64,000 nt of DNA from a virus. Both the position numbers and the translations under genes were made by a program. How positions within the stretch are numbered: the stretch's first letter is position 1; every line of letters begins with the position of its first letter. The stretch lies in IMG/VR virus record IMGVR_UViG_3300038465_000158, positions 32,686 to 96,685 of that record, one strand, 5' to 3'. Below the pieces are notes generated by a model. That model was not told where the DNA came from and did not search any database. It was given only the letters and a program-made list of their open reading frames with translations. This document shows positions 51,247-57,813 of this stretch, piece by piece.

Positions 51247-51744
51247 ATGAAAAGAAGTTTCCTCGTTCTTACCATATGTTTGTCGGTGGTGTTTGGTGCT
51301 GTAGCAGCGACTGCGACCAACGCAACCACAACAACGACCTCAACGTCAGTAGTGCGTATCACAACGACTACGTTCAAACTCATTCCGCCACCGAGGGTGA
51401 AAGCACCTCCCTGGTATAAACCGCTTCTGGCGCTTCCGTCGTCGTGGCAAACTCCAATTCAGTGCATGATGCGAGTCGAGTCACGTTCGACTGAAACGCA
51501 GCCGAATTTAGGTGACGACAACGGCAATGGTGTCAACACAAATCATGGTGAAGGTGAACAGTCTGGTCTGTTTCAAATGAGCAATGGACCGCGTGGCATC
51601 TGGGACATTTACGTATTACCGCGTCTTCATGTTGTCATATGGAAAGCGACTGCGTTTCAGCAAGCTGAGGGACTCGTTTTAGTGCTTAAACTTGATGGTG
51701 GTTTTCACCCTTGGCATGGTGATGGCTGCATCTATCCAAACTAA
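51247..51744 (+). CDS. secreted transglycosylase/lysozyme-like protein
   Basis: A 165-residue protein with a signal peptide (KRSFLVLTICLSVVFGAVA) and a Thr-rich linker, then a lysozyme-like core: CMMRVESRS (catalytic Glu), SGLFQMSNGP and CIYPN end, similar to Rpf-like or SLT domains. It should cleave peptidoglycan outside the membrane. The ATG at 51247 has GGAG four bases upstream. A membrane protein follows, so this is a second lysis-like cassette. Confidence 0.7.
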   Translation: MKRSFLVLTICLSVVFGAVAATATNATTTTTSTSVVRITTTTFKLIPPPRVKAPPWYKPLLALPSSWQTPIQCMMRVESRSTETQPNLGDDNGNGVNTNHGEGEQSGLFQMSNGPRGIWDIYVLPRLHVVIWKATAFQQAEGLVLVLKLDGGFHPWHGDGCIYPN

Positions 51745-51778
51745 AACGTAGTTAGAATGAAACCGACAATAGGAGTTA

Positions 51779-52159
51779 ATGACCGACGAATTCGAAGAAG
51801 TTGAAAAGAAATACGGTCATCTTCTTGTTGTTGGAACATGCTTTCTTCTCATAGTTGCTACTGTCATCGGTGGTCTCTTTTCGCACTGGTTTGCGATTCG
51901 ATTGCAGCAAGATTTCTGGCCGATTGACGCATCTCGCATCTCTCCTAACATCGTTGCCAGTCTCATCCAAGCAGTGTTCGTCGTTCTCATCATGGCGTTG
52001 TTCTACCCGCCATTTAAGAAAGCACTCGATAAAGCAGCGGCGAAACGAGCACTTGAGATTAAGCAACACGTTACTGCTGGCCTCAATGAACTGCACGGCA
52101 AACTCGATCACATCATCTATCACAGTAAAGACATTCCTGAGTACGAGGAGCCAAAATGA
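51779..52159 (+). CDS. two-helix membrane protein, holin candidate
   Basis: A 126-residue protein with membrane helices at about residues 15-38 (LLVVGTCFLLIVATVIGGLF) and 60-78 (ASLIQAVFVVLIMALFY), then a charged Lys/Ala-rich helix. Its place directly after the secreted transglycosylase suggests a holin. AGGAG is three bases before ATG. Confidence 0.55.
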   Translation: MTDEFEEVEKKYGHLLVVGTCFLLIVATVIGGLFSHWFAIRLQQDFWPIDASRISPNIVASLIQAVFVVLIMALFYPPFKKALDKAAAKRALEIKQHVTAGLNELHGKLDHIIYHSKDIPEYEEPK

Positions 52160-52473
52160 CCGACAAAGAATACATACAACATCTTCGACATCACTCAATG
52201 ATGGGAGGTTCACAAGGAGTTGCTGCGCAACAAGAATTGCGAAAATATTCTGACAATGAAGAACGCGATGACCAAGGCAAATGGACCGGTGGAGGTGATG
52301 TCGGTCCGACTGTAACAAATGTTTCAACAGGGCAGCAAATCGGCCGCGCAGACGCCGCAGCTAGAATGTTTGGTGCTGGTAGTAAACAGCATCTTCAAAT
52401 GATTAAAGAATATGGCGTTGGAGAAATCCATCCAGACGGTACACTTGCACCTGGAAGTCAATTTGCTCGATGA
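52156..52473 (+). CDS. RDDxGRF-module protein 1
   Basis: A 105-residue protein. The segment KYSDNEERDDQGKWTGGG (near residue 30) is the module repeated in the downstream family at 53067, 55178, 55650 and 56279. The N-terminal helical part contains GGSQGVAAQQEL. The C-terminal part is different from all others (HPDGTLAPGSQFAR). Role unknown. Confidence 0.6.
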   Translation: MTDKEYIQHLRHHSMMGGSQGVAAQQELRKYSDNEERDDQGKWTGGGDVGPTVTNVSTGQQIGRADAAARMFGAGSKQHLQMIKEYGVGEIHPDGTLAPGSQFAR

Positions 52474-52865
52474 CAAAGATTGAAGAGTTACCTAAAGATT
52501 TGCTAGGTCGTCCGAACATGTCGTACCTGGGTCACACCAGCGACATCGTCCCAACTCCCTGGCCGTATGAAGGTCGCCGTACCGCTCCAGGAATGCCTCG
52601 CCGTTTCACACGACGCAAAGATGGTCGGACAAAAGCGGAAGACAATGAGCTCAAGCGACTCGCGAAAATCGAGAACCCAGGGAAATGCCAAGGGAGACGC
52701 AATCAATTTGACGGTTGGTGCACATGGCCTTGCTATCCCGGACTCACTGTTTGTTGGCGTCACGGCGGTCGCATTAAGCATATTCGTGCTGTGGGCGACA
52801 AGCGTATGGCTGAGAAGCGAATGATGGAGAAAGCGGGCAAAATCGCTGCCAGAGCGAAGAAGTGA
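52470..52865 (+). CDS. basic zinc-binding protein (Cys/HGG)
   Basis: A 131-residue basic protein with CQGRRNQFDGWCTWPCYPGL and VCWRHGG, a metal-binding knuckle seen in several actinophage proteins of unknown function, and a Lys/Arg/Met-rich C-terminal helix. Possibly nucleic-acid-binding. ATGA overlap with the upstream gene. Confidence 0.55.
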   Translation: MTKIEELPKDLLGRPNMSYLGHTSDIVPTPWPYEGRRTAPGMPRRFTRRKDGRTKAEDNELKRLAKIENPGKCQGRRNQFDGWCTWPCYPGLTVCWRHGGRIKHIRAVGDKRMAEKRMMEKAGKIAARAKK

Positions 52866-53083
52866 GAACTCGCGAGAATTCTGTCGTTGTGTCCATTCGC
52901 ATTGCAAAAGAGTTGAACAAAGAGTTTCATGCTTTGTGCGCAGAACTAGGAGTACAATCATCTCGTATGCTTCTTTCTGCAATGACCTCTCAAGTCCAGC
53001 GAATGCGTGAAGATGCGAACAAACGACGACAACTTCGAGATTACTCGACATGGGAAGACCACTGGCGTGCTAACAAAGATTAA
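52862..53083 (+). CDS. ribbon-helix-helix-like regulator
   Basis: A 73-residue protein starting at GTG. SVVVSIRIAKELNKEFHALC followed by SSRMLLSAMTSQV fits a ribbon-helix-helix (CopG/Arc) DNA-binding fold: one strand then two helices. Could repress the following gene cluster. Confidence 0.55.
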   Translation: MRTRENSVVVSIRIAKELNKEFHALCAELGVQSSRMLLSAMTSQVQRMREDANKRRQLRDYSTWEDHWRANKD

Positions 53084-54584
53084 GTCACTCTCCTCATTCG
53101 CCAAGATTGGTGTCGTCAAATACTCTGCTGATGAGGCGCGAGATGACGATGGTCGATTCGCGTCTGGTGATGCGCCAAAGGCAGACGATTCAACATACGT
53201 CAAAGCGAATTCGAAAGACGATCCTGAGAAATGGTCAAAGCAAATCCTCAAGCAATTGGCAAACGGCGAACATCCATACGTAAAACCGAGTGAAGTCGCG
53301 ACATTGCTCAAGCAAGTCTCGAAATCTGGAGACAAGCGAGCAGCAACTGCCGATATTACGAATCTTCGAGTGAATGGGACTCGACTTATGGGACATGACG
53401 GACTTGGCTACAAACGAAGTGAAATGCCACAAATCAGTGGAGATATGAGACATCAGTATTTCGCTGATTTGCGCGCTCAAGGAATCACTGTAACTCCTTC
53501 AACAGCAAATCCTCTCTTACTTCAGCCATCGCAAAGCGAAATTGGAGTCGGCCGCGCAGCAGAAGTGTACAAAGAACTCAACGGCAAAATTGACGACCAA
53601 AAGCAAATTCTCGTTTCGCGAGACAACTACATCATCGATGGTCATCATCACTGGGCGAGTGCTGTCGCAACTGCACTAAGAGCGAACGGTCCGCAAGAAA
53701 TACCGATTGTTCGACTTGGTGCTTCAGGTGAAGATATGGTACGAATCTCAAAGCAATGGGCAGACGACCATGGATTGAAGTCACGAGCTCTCGGTAAATT
53801 TTTCGCGCCGCGACGATACGAGTACCAAGTCGCAAATCCGCTTGCAAAGTACAACGAAGACCAAGCACGAGATGATGATGGGCGATTTGCTTCTGGAAGC
53901 AATTTGCACGGATATGCTCTTAATGTCGCGCAACGAGTTGTTGCTGAAGCGCAAATGCACGTGGCGAAAATCACAGCAGATGTCACCGCTGCAATCAAAG
54001 CAGGCGACGGAGAACGTGCACGAATGACGTCACCACAAGGCAAAGACACGACAGTGAAGAGTCCAGAACGTCTCGCGCAGAAGCTCGTAGAGCCACTCAA
54101 TTCAACGAATAGATTGAGTAAAGCGGGGATTGCGATGCAAACTCTCCATGCTGGTGATGTAGTTCGTTACACTGGAGTCTACAATCCCTCAACGATGACT
54201 GAGGGCATAGGCAGAACCATCTCGTCTCTTCAAGCAACAGGGTACGAGCCTGTCAAAATCAAGAACTATTTCAACTCTGACCCGCAAAACGGATTCCGTG
54301 GCATCAATTCCGTGTGGGAAGACAAGACAAGTGGTGTCAAGTTTGAATTTCAGTTCCACACTCAAGACAGCATCGATGCTGCTGATAAGTGGCACGGAAT
54401 CTATGAAGAGATTCGCCAACTTCCAATGACATCTGAAGCGTACCAGTCAACGAGAACAGCGATGCTCGCTGGATTCGCTCAAGTGCCGATGCCTCCAGGA
54501 ATTGAAAGCGTTGGAACTCGTTCAGTGAAGAAGCGAATAAAGATTGGACGGCTTGCGCACAAAGATGATATAATCAATATATGA
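53067..54584 (+). CDS. ParB-like / RelA-SpoT-like fusion with two RDDDGRFASG modules
   Basis: About 505 residues from GTG 53067 (a longer start at GTG 53007 is possible). Module one, ARDDDGRFASG, is at residues 24-36. Next is a ParB/Srx-like domain with IIDGHHHWASAVATAL near residue 190. A second copy of the module is at about 266-277. Then comes a RelA/SpoT-synthetase-like domain: GDVVRYTGVY (364), GFRGINSVW (410), KFEFQFHT (426) and HGIYEEIR (443). These match the metal-binding Asp and the Glu of the EIQIRT motif of alarmone synthetases and toxin relatives. It may be a phage effector acting on host nucleotides. Confidence 0.65.
   Translation: MLTKIKSLSSFAKIGVVKYSADEARDDDGRFASGDAPKADDSTYVKANSKDDPEKWSKQILKQLANGEHPYVKPSEVATLLKQVSKSGDKRAATADITNLRVNGTRLMGHDGLGYKRSEMPQISGDMRHQYFADLRAQGITVTPSTANPLLLQPSQSEIGVGRAAEVYKELNGKIDDQKQILVSRDNYIIDGHHHWASAVATALRANGPQEIPIVRLGASGEDMVRISKQWADDHGLKSRALGKFFAPRRYEYQVANPLAKYNEDQARDDDGRFASGSNLHGYALNVAQRVVAEAQMHVAKITADVTAAIKAGDGERARMTSPQGKDTTVKSPERLAQKLVEPLNSTNRLSKAGIAMQTLHAGDVVRYTGVYNPSTMTEGIGRTISSLQATGYEPVKIKNYFNSDPQNGFRGINSVWEDKTSGVKFEFQFHTQDSIDAADKWHGIYEEIRQLPMTSEAYQSTRTAMLAGFAQVPMPPGIESVGTRSVKKRIKIGRLAHKDDIINI
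54566..54574 (+). promoter_or_regulatory. extended -10 TGATATAAT, leaderless gene
   Basis: TGATATAAT ends six bases before ATG 54581, so the transcript should start at or near the A of the start codon. No Shine-Dalgarno sequence precedes this ATG. The 5' context AAAGATGATATAATC is the same as at 47897. Confidence 0.6.
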
Positions 54585-54796
54585 CAGCGTACAAGTACTA
54601 CCAACTAGTGACGCTCGACGGAAAAGAAACACCTCGTTTCTACTATCGACAGGGAGATTCAGGTGACGACATCTGGAATCCGACATCGAATCAATGGGTG
54701 CCTACTCACGATCTTTTGGGAATGATCACAAAGAACGAGACTGCATTAGATAGGATTGATTACGATCCGACAAGTGATCAACAGGAGGTATCATGA
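54581..54796 (+). CDS. small leaderless hypothetical protein
   Basis: A 71-residue protein with many aromatic residues (AYKYYQLVTLDGKETPRFYY). It overlaps the next gene by ATGA. No family known. Its own promoter suggests separate timing or level from the effector gene upstream. Confidence 0.55.
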   Translation: MTAYKYYQLVTLDGKETPRFYYRQGDSGDDIWNPTSNQWVPTHDLLGMITKNETALDRIDYDPTSDQQEVS

Positions 54797-54972
54797 AGAT
54801 TCCATGGGCATTTATTCTCGCAGTTGTCTTCATCGTTTTTGCCGCAATCGCAGCAGGAGTTCCGCGTCTCATTTTCACAATGAACTGGAATTTCTGGGTA
54901 TGCGTCGCGCTTCTCGCATACTGGATTAGTAAGACGCGCTTCGGCACCGTTGATCTAGCGCAAAAGGAGTAA
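54793..54972 (+). CDS. 59-residue two-helix membrane protein
   Basis: AGGAGG lies four bases before ATG. Helices at about residues 4-25 (PWAFILAVVFIVFAAIAAGV) and 30-47 (WNFWVCVALLAYWI). A small holin-type or membrane accessory protein; the function is uncertain. Confidence 0.55.
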   Translation: MKIPWAFILAVVFIVFAAIAAGVPRLIFTMNWNFWVCVALLAYWISKTRFGTVDLAQKE

Positions 54973-54974
54973 CC

Positions 54975-55181
54975 TTGAGCAAAGTACGTGAAAAGGATAC
55001 TGGTCGTTTTGCGGCGCAATCGCGAATAGAAGCGCATCCGAATCTTGACAAATTGGATTTGTCAAAAGAACCGAAGAAACAAATCACTCAGAATTTTCAG
55101 CGAGGCGCACTCGGCGCTGATAAAGGCCGCGCTCGCACTAACGCTCAAATTCGTGATTCAGGACCGACGATACCTCAATGA
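54975..55181 (+). CDS. small basic protein with GRFA motif
   Basis: A 68-residue protein starting at TTG with AAGGAG upstream. REKDTGRFAAQSR resembles the RDDxGRFASG module in reduced form. Basic and probably disordered. ATGA overlap with the next gene. Confidence 0.5.
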   Translation: MSKVREKDTGRFAAQSRIEAHPNLDKLDLSKEPKKQITQNFQRGALGADKGRARTNAQIRDSGPTIPQ

Positions 55182-55657
55182 GCGAAACAATTGCTGACGA
55201 ACTTTCGTACTTGAATCGACGAGCAGAAGAAGGCGGATACGTTGGAGAATCTGCTCGGCAAGCGTTGTTGAAGTACAGCGAAGATGAAGAACGCGATGAC
55301 CATGGAAGATTTGCTGGAGGCGGTGGAACAGCAAATTCATCACGCGAAGATGTGAGTAGCAGACTTGAAGGAACTGCGCGTCTTTTTGCAACACGACAGA
55401 GCGGCAACGGCGCGCAACGTATTGCAATGAGCGGCAAGGCTGATGGTCTTCGCCAAGCTGCGGATATGATTCGCGGAGGTGCACAACAAAGTCATCTTGA
55501 AGAAGAGCGACAAGCGTCGCTTAGTGAAATGACTCGTATCGGAAGCAAACGAAGTGGTGACCTCACAGATGAATGGGCATATCACAACGGTCGTCAATCT
55601 GGTTTTCAAGATGCGCAAACGGCAATGAGTGAAGCTGGACTTTCAGAATATGCCTAA
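55178..55657 (+). CDS. RDDxGRF-module protein 2
   Basis: A 159-residue protein. Helical N terminus (SARQALLKYSEDEERDDHGR) runs into FAGGGG, then a variable, Ser/Arg/Gln-rich helical C terminus (ADGLRQAADMIRGGAQQSHL). The first 50 residues align with the modules of the neighbouring genes. Role unknown. Confidence 0.6.
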   Translation: MSETIADELSYLNRRAEEGGYVGESARQALLKYSEDEERDDHGRFAGGGGTANSSREDVSSRLEGTARLFATRQSGNGAQRIAMSGKADGLRQAADMIRGGAQQSHLEEERQASLSEMTRIGSKRSGDLTDEWAYHNGRQSGFQDAQTAMSEAGLSEYA

Positions 55658-56282
55658 AATAATTGACCCAGAATTTCGTGCATATCTTCAAGCGCAAATT
55701 GCTAAAGGTGGACAAATAGGAGCATCTGCGCAATCTGAACTCTTGAAATATTCAGAAGACCAAGCACGCGACGACAATGGTCGATTTGCTTCTGGTGGAG
55801 GCGGAGGTTCAAGCGGTGGAAGTAAAGACGGAGGAAACGTGAGTGACGAAGGTCGTGGAGGCGACGGCGCGAGAGTGCGTGCTGCTTGTCTCGAAGCAGA
55901 AGCAAAGACAAAAGGCGGAAGTACTGCCGCGTATGCTGCTCTGAAAGATGGAGTGAAAGAGACACTGAGCGACTACATATACCGCGGCAAGCAGTACGGC
56001 GAAGAAGACCCCAAAGGACCTGACAATCCAGGACGTTGGGGTGCTTCTATTCAAGCAGTCACTTCAGGTTCAGGCGCTGGAACTGACTGGCTGAATATTA
56101 CGCAACGGGACAATGCTGAAGACAACGTCGGGGACAAAGGCGTCGTGAGTGACATGATTGACACACTGAAAGAGTCTGGTTACGGTTCGTTCACGGACAT
56201 CATTCCGAACAACAGTGGCACGAGTTTCAGCATGAAGTTCAATGATGCGATGAACACGGACCGATACGCGACGCATTCATGA
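55650..56282 (+). CDS. RDDxGRF-module protein 3
   Basis: A 210-residue protein. It starts MPKIIDPEFRAYLQAQ and carries SEDQARDDNGRFASGG at about residues 35-50, nearly the same at DNA level as the next gene. The remaining 150 residues (a Gly-rich linker, then DGVKETLSDYIYRG and GTDWLNITQRDNAEDNVG) form a different domain without a recognised family. Confidence 0.6.
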   Translation: MPKIIDPEFRAYLQAQIAKGGQIGASAQSELLKYSEDQARDDNGRFASGGGGGSSGGSKDGGNVSDEGRGGDGARVRAACLEAEAKTKGGSTAAYAALKDGVKETLSDYIYRGKQYGEEDPKGPDNPGRWGASIQAVTSGSGAGTDWLNITQRDNAEDNVGDKGVVSDMIDTLKESGYGSFTDIIPNNSGTSFSMKFNDAMNTDRYATHS

Positions 56283-56734
56283 AGAAAATCGACCCAGAAT
56301 TTCGTGCGTATCTTCAAGCGCAAGTTGCTAAAGGTGGGCAGTCTGGCGCATCTGCGCAATCTGAACTCTTGAAATTTTCAGAAGACCAAGCGCGAGATTC
56401 AAATGGTGAATTTGCTTCTGGCGCCGAGAACTCTGCGTACGCTTCTGCTGCAACCGAAGCGCGAAGTGCGTCCGATGCTGCATCTCGAGAAGTCCAAGGA
56501 TACGGTGAAGGCGCTGACCACGAGCATCTTGCTCAAGCGCACGCAGACGCCGCGAATGCTCACGACATCATAGGACGACTTTACACAGGTTCTGGCAAAA
56601 CTGAATCAGCAACTGCGCATTTCGATGCGGCAGGAGCGCATCGAGACGCTGCCGCTGCTCATCTCTCTGGAAGCGAAGATTCGTACGACAAAACGTACGC
56701 CGCGGCAGACATGACGGATGCGCTGCTAAACTAA
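56279..56734 (+). CDS. RDDxGRF-module protein 4
   Basis: A 151-residue protein whose first ~45 residues (KKIDPEFRAYLQAQVAKGGQ to KFSEDQARDSNGEFASG) duplicate those of the previous protein. The C terminus is a His/Ala-rich helical bundle (LAQAHADAANAHDIIGRLY, then HFDAAGAHRDAAAAH), perhaps metal-binding. Only the leader is shared, so C-terminal domains have been exchanged. Confidence 0.6.
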   Translation: MKKIDPEFRAYLQAQVAKGGQSGASAQSELLKFSEDQARDSNGEFASGAENSAYASAATEARSASDAASREVQGYGEGADHEHLAQAHADAANAHDIIGRLYTGSGKTESATAHFDAAGAHRDAAAAHLSGSEDSYDKTYAAADMTDALLN

Positions 56735-57184
56735 ATGGAATGTGCTGCTGGATGTGGCTCTAGGTCGGAGAGCGATCCTCTGGATGGCAATCTAGCACTT
56801 ATACCGCCAGTTCAATGGATTACTGTTGGTGTCGACATTGCGCTTCAAGAACCGCCTTTCCAGCAACGTGATGAACGCTACAGCGGCGTTTGCTGTTCGA
56901 TGGATTGTGTGATCACTTTTCTTCGTCGCAAAAAGCAAAGTATGGAGCTCTCGAAGATTCCAGTCATCGTTGAACATTCGTGGGATTGGACGCCAGAGAC
57001 ACGAAGCGATGTCGCAAAGCGAATCGGATTTCTCGTTCTTGAAGCGGTCACTGATATGGACGACACTGGCAAGATTGTCGTGCTTCCACTCTCTGAAGAT
57101 GTAGAACTTCTCGGTCGAGAAGTCTGCGTAGCGTTATTTCCTGGAATCCCAGAGCTCGAGCCAACGTCGAATCCACTCGATTAG
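56735..57184 (+). CDS. hypothetical protein with N-terminal Cys motif
   Basis: A 149-residue protein starting directly after the previous stop. CAAGCG near the start and CCSMDC near residue 55 could form a zinc site. The second half is alpha/beta (KIVVLPLSEDVELLGREVC). Its end overlaps the convergent leftward gene by about 50 bases. Function unknown. Confidence 0.55.
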   Translation: MECAAGCGSRSESDPLDGNLALIPPVQWITVGVDIALQEPPFQQRDERYSGVCCSMDCVITFLRRKKQSMELSKIPVIVEHSWDWTPETRSDVAKRIGFLVLEAVTDMDDTGKIVVLPLSEDVELLGREVCVALFPGIPELEPTSNPLD

Positions 57185-57631
57185 GAATGGGTCTCGTCGC
57201 CGCGGCGTAGGGTTGGGAATCGCTTTGATTCCTTCATATTGCACATCAGGTTCTGGACCGAACATCTCGCGAATGTGCTCGTAGCTCACGATTTCGGCTT
57301 CGAGCGCTGGCTTGTCAACCATGTCAACAGCGATGGCTGGTACGATTGACGTCTCTGCTCCAATTGGAGTGTACTGTCCTTGGCGATAGATTGTGAAAAT
57401 CGCGCCAAGAGCAAATGCCTTGAGCTGGTTCACATTGCGAGGATCGCACTCAACTCCAGCCAAGTGGTCACGAATCGATGAGCGCATCTGCTCGACAGTT
57501 GCTACCGCGATGATGGGCGGATAGTCGTTGAGGGCAGCAGTGAACATCTCTTTCGCAATTGTCGAGATGTGGTCAAAATCCGGAAACGGATACTCTTCGC
57601 CGTGCTCATCATTCATGATTTCATCATACAC
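57134..57631 (-). CDS. hypothetical protein, end of leftward operon
   Basis: A 165-residue protein. Start ATG at 57631 has AAGGG three to four bases upstream. Residues 25-110 are helical (ATVEQMRSSIRDHLAGVECD, ALGAIFTIYRQG); the C terminus RRRDPFLIEWIRRWLELWD is basic-aromatic. Its 3' end overlaps the convergent rightward gene. No family recognised. Confidence 0.6.
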   Translation of the reverse strand: MYDEIMNDEHGEEYPFPDFDHISTIAKEMFTAALNDYPPIIAVATVEQMRSSIRDHLAGVECDPRNVNQLKAFALGAIFTIYRQGQYTPIGAETSIVPAIAVDMVDKPALEAEIVSYEHIREMFGPEPDVQYEGIKAIPNPTPRRRDPFLIEWIRRWLELWDSRK

Positions 57632-57813
57632 CCTTCTTTTAGCATATCCATCATGTGATTATAGCGAGGATAAGGAAGCCCATGATTTCCGTACATAAGA
57701 AGATTCCATTCAAACTCTGCGAGTCCCTGCATCATTTGCTTGTGCGCGTACTCACGAATGTTGAAGAAGCCGAGCGAATACCAGTCAAATGGAAGTGGAA
57801 CGTCAGGCGTCAT
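57613..57813 (-). CDS. small hypothetical protein
   Basis: A 66-residue protein starting at ATG 57813 (longer versions from 57819 or 57837 possible). Aromatic- and Met-rich (DWYSLGFFNIREYAHKQMMQ, LAEFEWNLLMYG). It overlaps the primase gene upstream and the next gene by 19 bases. Function unknown. Confidence 0.5.
   Translation of the reverse strand: MTPDVPLPFDWYSLGFFNIREYAHKQMMQGLAEFEWNLLMYGNHGLPYPRYNHMMDMLKEGCMMKS

Noticed and set aside
57613-57700. TATAAT on the minus strand near 57659
   Set aside because: Lies inside a coding region and no gene starts behind it at a sensible distance.
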